NCBI GenBank assembly: GCA_003499925.1
Contig: DNRQ01000076.1
Location: 1 to 9,425 of the forward strand
Source of the DNA: Geobacter sp.
Lineage (GTDB): Bacteria; Desulfobacterota; Desulfuromonadia; Geobacterales; Geobacteraceae
DNA length: 9,425 nucleotides
Direction of reading: 5' to 3'
Each line of letters starts with the position of its first letter. The first letter of the stretch is position 1. A program made the translations under genes and the position numbers. The notes beneath the pieces are model-generated. The model saw only the letters and a list, made by a program, of their open reading frames with translations, did not search any database and was not told the origin of the DNA. Of this stretch, positions 6,929 to 9,425 are shown piece after piece.

Positions 6929-6933
6929 CATGC

Positions 6934-7038
6934 TTCTCGTTCCCAAGCTCCTGCCAGCTTCTCGTTCCCAAGCTCCTGCTTGTTTCTCGTTCCCAAGCTC
7001 CTGCTTGTTTCTCGTTCCCAAGCTCCTGCTTGGGAACG
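6934..7038. repeat. Four tandem 25-bp repeats built from half of a palindrome
   Basis: Units begin at 6934, 6959, 6984 and 7009, exactly 25 bp apart, each starting TTCTCGTTCCCAAGCTCCTG. Units 2 and 3 end CTTGT; unit 1 ends CCAGC. Only the last unit continues into GCTTGGGAACG, completing the palindrome CGTTCCCAAGC-TCCT-GCTTGGGAACG (7013-7038). The array therefore looks like repeated duplication of the left half of one palindromic element. There are no unique spacers, so it is not CRISPR. Confidence 0.9.
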
Positions 7039-7047
7039 CCATCGCCG

Positions 7048-7065
7048 GCAAAGCTCCAGCTTTGC
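7048..7065. repeat. Palindrome GCAAAGCT-CC-AGCTTTGC
   Basis: Eight-base arms at 7048-7055 and 7058-7065 are exact complements around CC. It shares the AGCTCCAGCT core with the adjacent GTTCCCAAGCT elements, suggesting a related family or a recombined composite repeat. Confidence 0.65.
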
Positions 7066-7098
7066 ATCGAAGCGAAGCGGAGCTTCAAGGACAATTTA

Positions 7099-7124
7099 CG
7101 TTCCCAAGCTGGAGCTTGGGAACG
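7099..7124. repeat. Palindrome CGTTCCCAAGCT-GG-AGCTTGGGAACG
   Basis: Twelve-base arms at 7099-7110 and 7113-7124 are exact complements around GG. Continuing into GAGA, it is an inverted, complete copy of the element whose left half is amplified at 6934-7038, so the two bracket the segment 7039-7098. Confidence 0.8.
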
Positions 7125-7203
7125 AGACAAATCCCACCAGGGGAGATCAGCCGATCCCACCTCTTAGAACTTGCTTCAAAGTCACGGTGACCCGTGAGAA
7201 CGC

Positions 7204-7250
7204 AAAAAGCCGGTGCCGCGCGCTGACTGATCAACGCTGCGACACCGGCC
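7204..7250 (-). terminator. Strong intrinsic terminator closing the metF-side operon
   Basis: On the minus strand GCCGGTG...CACCGGC forms the outer stem and continues inward (TCGC/GCGG with one G-U, then GCGTTG/CAGCGC with a bulged A) to a loop ATCAGT. Five T follow directly. It lies 70 nt after the stop of the 102-aa gene, the last gene of the operon, and has no T-run in the plus direction. Confidence 0.85.
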
Positions 7251-7319
7251 ATTGTTTCAGATCTGCAGGGGGTGGCCGCACTGTCCCGCGCACCCCGCCT
7301 TCTACCCCGGCGTTTGCAG

Positions 7320-7628
7320 CTACAGCAGCTGTACCTCGCTTACCCTCACGATGAGCAGCGCCTGGCGGAAATTCACCGTCAACTTCTCCCGATAACTTTT
7401 CCACCAGTCGCGATCCAGCTCGGCCGTCATCACCTCGTAGATCACGATGTCGTCATGAACCGTGGTGTCGCGGGTTTCCTTCCAGAGCCCGCGCGCCGGT
7501 GAGCGCATGTAGGTGGTTATGCCGCCGAAACGCTCCGAGAGGGCATCGCGCACCCGCAGGAACTCGTCCTGCGGGAACGGTTCCCCCTCGTTGTCATAGA
7601 GCGGCAGCAAAATCTGGATCAGATGCAT
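7320..7628 (-). CDS. Conserved small hypothetical protein (102 aa)
   Basis: A soluble 102-aa protein without signal peptide or membrane segment. It begins MHLIQILLPLYDNEGEPF, has a central basic patch (TYMRSPARGLWKE), a strand-like DDIVIYEVM and a Trp-rich helix DRDWWKSYREKL, and ends with an alternating hydrophobic strand. I recall similar short proteins of unknown function in several proteobacteria, starting MHLIQ and with paired Trp, but no named family. A small alpha/beta fold is plausible; no catalytic residues can be proposed. ATG 7628 follows AAGGAGAAGGGG, so the start is sound. It is the last gene of the metF-side operon, 39 nt after the possible 48-aa ORF and upstream of the terminator at 7204-7250. 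Confidence 0.85.
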   Translation of the reverse strand: MHLIQILLPLYDNEGEPFPQDEFLRVRDALSERFGGITTYMRSPARGLWKETRDTTVHDDIVIYEVMTAELDRDWWKSYREKLTVNFRQALLIVRVSEVQLL

Positions 7629-7667
7629 GGCACCCCTTCTCCTTCAATTCCCGCGAAACTGCCGAGG

Positions 7668-7814
7668 CTAGCTCTGGCGCACATCCAGGATCCCCAGCAG
7701 GTACGGCCGCATCGCCTCCACGAGCCGATCCCCGGGAACGCCCTGCACCTTCAAGGATGCTGCTGGGCGCGAGCGGGATGCGTCGATGTTACTTTGCCGC
7801 AGGCGCAGCCGCAT
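7668..7814 (-). CDS. Possible small protein, 48 aa, overlapping the preceding gene
   Basis: An unannotated short open frame, product unknown. It starts at ATG 7812-7814 inside the last codons of the DUF4124-like gene (26-nt overlap, different frame) and ends TAG 7668-7670. The sequence begins MRLRLRQSNIDASRS and ends VEAMRPYLLGILDVRQS, a basic N-terminus with an amphipathic C-terminal helix. Most codons end in G or C, as in the neighbouring real genes. Without it, 160 nt of a tightly packed operon would be empty. Against it: the ribosome site (AGAGGG, about 2 nt from ATG) is badly spaced, and I know no homologue. It could also be the remnant 3' end of a lost gene. Confidence 0.35.
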   Translation of the reverse strand: MRLRLRQSNIDASRSRPAASLKVQGVPGDRLVEAMRPYLLGILDVRQS

Positions 7815-8391
7815 CGCCCTCTGGCTGGGGTAGCTCCCGCACCGTCGAGTTCTTCATCATGATGGCCGCTTTCTCTTTTATCTTCGCGGTACTCTCCACC
7901 ACATGTGCCACGTAGGCCTTGTAGAGGAAAACGAAGACGCCGAGGAAAAAGGCAAGGTAGATCACCTTGGCCAGTAGCGGCGAGGGGAGCAGGGCGGTCA
8001 CCTTGATCATGACCACAAAGGTTGCCAGGAAGATTCCGACGTATACCAGCGGCTTGAACCAGGGGAATCGGGCCGAAAGCTCCGCGAACTTGCCGGTGGG
8101 CGCCTCGGCAGGCGCCGCGGCGCCGGTCTGCTCGGGAGCGGCGGCTTCAGGTTCCGGCTGGGGCTGCTGCAGCTGATTGCCTGCGCCGGCATCCTTTTGG
8201 GGACTCTCCCGCACCACCTTCATCGTGGAGCGGTACTTGGCGGGGACGGAATCGAGATTGTTGGTGATGCTGATTCCCCCGCGGCTGTCGGTGTATTTGT
8301 AGTAATCGGCCAGGGCGGCAGGGGCTGTTGCGAAACTCGCCAGGCAGAGCAGGCAAAACAGCACGAACGGTAGCATTTTAGTCGTCGTCAT
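7789..8391 (-). CDS. Membrane protein with DUF4124-like domain and two C-terminal TM helices
   Basis: A 200-aa envelope protein of unknown function. Residues 1-28 are a signal peptide with probable cleavage after A26-L27-A28. Residues 29-60 (YYKYTDSRGGISITNNLDSVPAKYR) resemble the start of DUF4124, a short domain with a Y-K-x-x-D-x-x-G pattern found in exported proteins. A Pro/Gln/Glu/Ala linker follows (64-100), then two hydrophobic helices at about 114-133 and 139-161, and a short charged tail. The domain after the signal peptide should be periplasmic, anchored by the hairpin. ATG 8391 was chosen because it begins the signal peptide and follows AAAGGA; an upstream in-frame ATG at 8499 lies within the previous gene. 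The start overlaps the DUF523 gene's stop by 4 nt (ATGA), so the two are likely translationally coupled. Confidence 0.85.
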   Translation of the reverse strand: MTTTKMLPFVLFCLLCLASFATAPAALADYYKYTDSRGGISITNNLDSVPAKYRSTMKVVRESPQKDAGAGNQLQQPQPEPEAAAPEQTGAAAPAEAPTGKFAELSARFPWFKPLVYVGIFLATFVVMIKVTALLPSPLLAKVIYLAFFLGVFVFLYKAYVAHVVESTAKIKEKAAIMMKNSTVRELPQPEGDAAAPAAK

Positions 8392-8909
8392 CGGGATCCT
8401 TTCCAGCGTGAGTAAGTGAAGACCCGCTCGATGAAGTTCTCCCTGAGGATCGCATCCGCGAGCACCCCTTCTTCCTCGACCGGGAGATGGGGGAACCATT
8501 TTACTATTTCGGCGGCGAACAGCCCCCGACCGTACCTGACCGGCATGCCGCTGTTGTAGACCTTGACCCGGTGCAGTCCGGAGCTCGGGGAGTTCATCTT
8601 GAAGACGAAACCGCAGATCTCCTCGCGCTGCAACTCGGCAACCTTCTCGACGCAGTAGCTCCGCATCTGATCGGTGAGGTCAATCCGGCTCTCGACGGTC
8701 ATCAGCCGCGGGTGGGCCCGATTCCCCTCCAGGCGCATCGCCTCGCGCGGTGTCGGCATGCCGCTGCCGACCTCGGGACAGACCGGAAGCAGCGTGAAAA
8801 ACTTGCCCAGGGTTTCGGTCAGCTGACGCTCGTGCTTATGGCCGCCATCGTAGCGGACCTTCTCGCCGCAAAGGCAGGAACTGATGCCGATCTTTATCAG
8901 GTTATCCAC
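8388..8909 (-). CDS. DUF523 family protein
   Basis: A soluble 173-aa protein of the DUF523 family; biochemical role unknown. Family motifs visible: GISSCLCGEKVRYDGG at 8-23, PVCPEVGSGMPTPREAMRL at 42-60, FKMNSPSSG at 103-111 and the C-terminal LRENFIERVFTYSRW. In related proteins that last segment leads into a DUF1722 domain; here the protein stops just after it, so it is a DUF523-only form. The usual SPSCG motif has Ser110 (TCC) instead of Cys, while C12, C14, C44, C86 and C99 are present. The start is placed at GTG 8909 because GGGAGGAGA precedes it at correct spacing; a longer frame from ATG 8945 has that ribosome site inside it. It follows metF by 59 nt and overlaps the next gene by 4 nt. 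Confidence 0.88.
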   Translation of the reverse strand: MDNLIKIGISSCLCGEKVRYDGGHKHERQLTETLGKFFTLLPVCPEVGSGMPTPREAMRLEGNRAHPRLMTVESRIDLTDQMRSYCVEKVAELQREEICGFVFKMNSPSSGLHRVKVYNSGMPVRYGRGLFAAEIVKWFPHLPVEEEGVLADAILRENFIERVFTYSRWKGSR

Positions 8910-8913
8910 GAAG

Positions 8914-8922
8914 TCTCCTCCC
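8914..8922 (-). promoter_or_regulatory. Shine-Dalgarno GGGAGGAGA that selects GTG 8909
   Basis: The minus strand reads GGGAGGAGACTTC before GTG 8907-8909, with the GGAGG core 7 nt from the start codon. It rules out the longer start at 8945, which would translate through it. Confidence 0.75.
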
Positions 8923-8968
8923 ATGGAATCAACATGATGCCGCAAGTCAGGGCCATCTGAACTCGCCC

Positions 8969-9425
8969 CTACGAGGGGAGCAGCCCCTCTACCAGGTCAA
9001 GTACCGCCTGGTCACGGTTTAGCGTGTAGATGTGAACCCCCGGGACGCCTGCGGCCAGAAGTTCCTGCGCCTGCCGCCTGGCGTAGGCCACTCCGAGCTG
9101 CTGAACGGCCGCGGCACCGCCGGACCTGTCGGCCTCTTCCAGCTCCGCCAGGTAGTCCGAGGGAAGCTTGGCGCCGCACATGGAGGCGATGCGCCGGATC
9201 ACCTTGAGGCTCACCACCGGGATGATACCGGGAATGATTGGCTTGTCAACACCCGCTGCACGGGCTCTCAGGACGAAATCGAAATAGTGGCTGTTGTCGA
9301 AAAAAAGCTGGGTGATGACGAAGTCGCCCCCCTGATCCAGCTTCAGCTTGAGGTACGCGAGATCCGATTCCGGGTCGAGCGCCTCCGGGTGGATCTCGGG
9401 GTAGCCGGCCACGCCGATCCCCATG
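8969..9425 (-). CDS. metF: Methylenetetrahydrofolate reductase, C-terminal half (5' part beyond window)
   Basis: Reduces 5,10-methylene-THF to 5-methyl-THF with an FAD-dependent TIM barrel, supplying methyl groups for methionine and, in anaerobes, for the Wood-Ljungdahl methyl branch. About 151 of a usual 290 residues are visible, and the frame is open through the right edge. Conserved segments in order: IGVAGYPEIHPEA, GGDFVITQLFFDN, KPIIPGIIPV, and GVPGVHIYTLNRDQAV, followed by a short tail and TAG at 8969-8971. The Met at 9424 is an internal residue of the barrel (the GVAGYPE strand), not the start. It is the most upstream gene visible in the metF - DUF523 - DUF4124-like - 102-aa operon. 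Any promoter, RBS or riboswitch is outside the window. Confidence 0.93.
   Translation of the reverse strand, partial: MGIGVAGYPEIHPEALDPESDLAYLKLKLDQGGDFVITQLFFDNSHYFDFVLRARAAGVDKPIIPGIIPVVSLKVIRRIASMCGAKLPSDYLAELEEADRSGGAAAVQQLGVAYARRQAQELLAAGVPGVHIYTLNRDQAVLDLVEGLLPS

Larger units (their letters stand above)
6820..7319. other. Repeat-filled gene-free stretch between baeR and the metF operon end
   Basis: No gene is supported. After baeR there is a weak terminator-like pair (AGCGGG...CCCGTTTAATT, about 6843-6876), then a CCCCTCTCCC/GGGAGAGGGG inverted repeat, the tandem 25-bp array, two more palindromes, a small hairpin TCACGG-TGAC-CCGTGA at 7182-7197, and the minus-strand terminator at 7204-7250. 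Open frames here translate the repeats (SRSQAPAWE-like peptides), a well-known source of false gene calls. Confidence 0.7.

Noticed and set aside
5674..6996. A 440-codon open frame antisense to baeSR
   Set aside because: Its N-terminal part translates the repeat DNA at 6900-7000 and the rest is a shadow of baeS and baeR, whose motifs are complete on the plus strand.
6934..7038. CRISPR array
   Set aside because: The 25-bp repeats are directly adjacent, with no unique spacers, and no cas gene is present.
6870..7190. Open frames in the repeat region giving SRSQAPAWE-like peptides
   Set aside because: These are translations of the GTTCCCAAGCT repeats, a recognised source of false gene calls; there are no ribosome sites or domains.

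Overview
The window looks like chromosomal DNA from a GC-rich, Gram-negative deltaproteobacterium, most likely of the Geobacter group (Geobacterales). This is inferred from REC/GAF signalling proteins with no obvious output domain, a BaeSR-type two-component system, and gene-free stretches filled with GC-rich palindromic repeats of the kind scattered through those genomes. Most genes lie on the minus strand; only the two-component pair is on the plus strand. No phage, plasmid, CRISPR or toxin-antitoxin signature was seen.

Layout. (1) 1-1633, minus: a two-gene signalling operon. A tandem receiver protein (REC-REC) is followed 25 nt later by a REC-coiled-coil-GAF protein that runs off the left edge. 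(2) 1634-2254: about 620 nt without a gene, holding a foldable leader for the receiver operon, decayed repeat elements and a perfect 18-bp hairpin. (3) 2255-3541, minus: an RhlE-like DEAD-box RNA helicase. Its real start is probably GTG 3541, and an intrinsic terminator lies just upstream of it inside the apparent leader. (4) 3760-4398, minus: a secreted protein with a basic, Arg/Asp/His-rich tail. (5) 4697-6819, plus: baeS-baeR, overlapping by 4 nt and divergent from the secreted protein gene across about 300 nt that hold two adjacent dyads. (6) 6820-7319: repeats, including four tandem 25-bp units derived from half of a palindrome, then a strong minus-strand terminator. (7) 7320-9425, minus: an apparent operon, metF (3' part) - DUF523 protein - DUF4124-like membrane protein - a possible 48-aa ORF - a conserved 102-aa protein, ending at the terminator at 7204-7250.

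How the parts fit. BaeSR homologues sense envelope stress, and in E. coli they control the periplasmic protein Spy, so the divergent secreted protein is a reasonable target candidate. The REC-REC and REC-GAF proteins probably form a phosphorelay or protein-interaction module whose kinase and output are outside the window. The metF operon joins a one-carbon enzyme to genes of unknown role. I see no clearly new system. The best leads are the terminator in the helicase leader, the uncatalogued 48-aa ORF, the half-palindrome tandem array, and the BaeSR/secreted-protein pairing.
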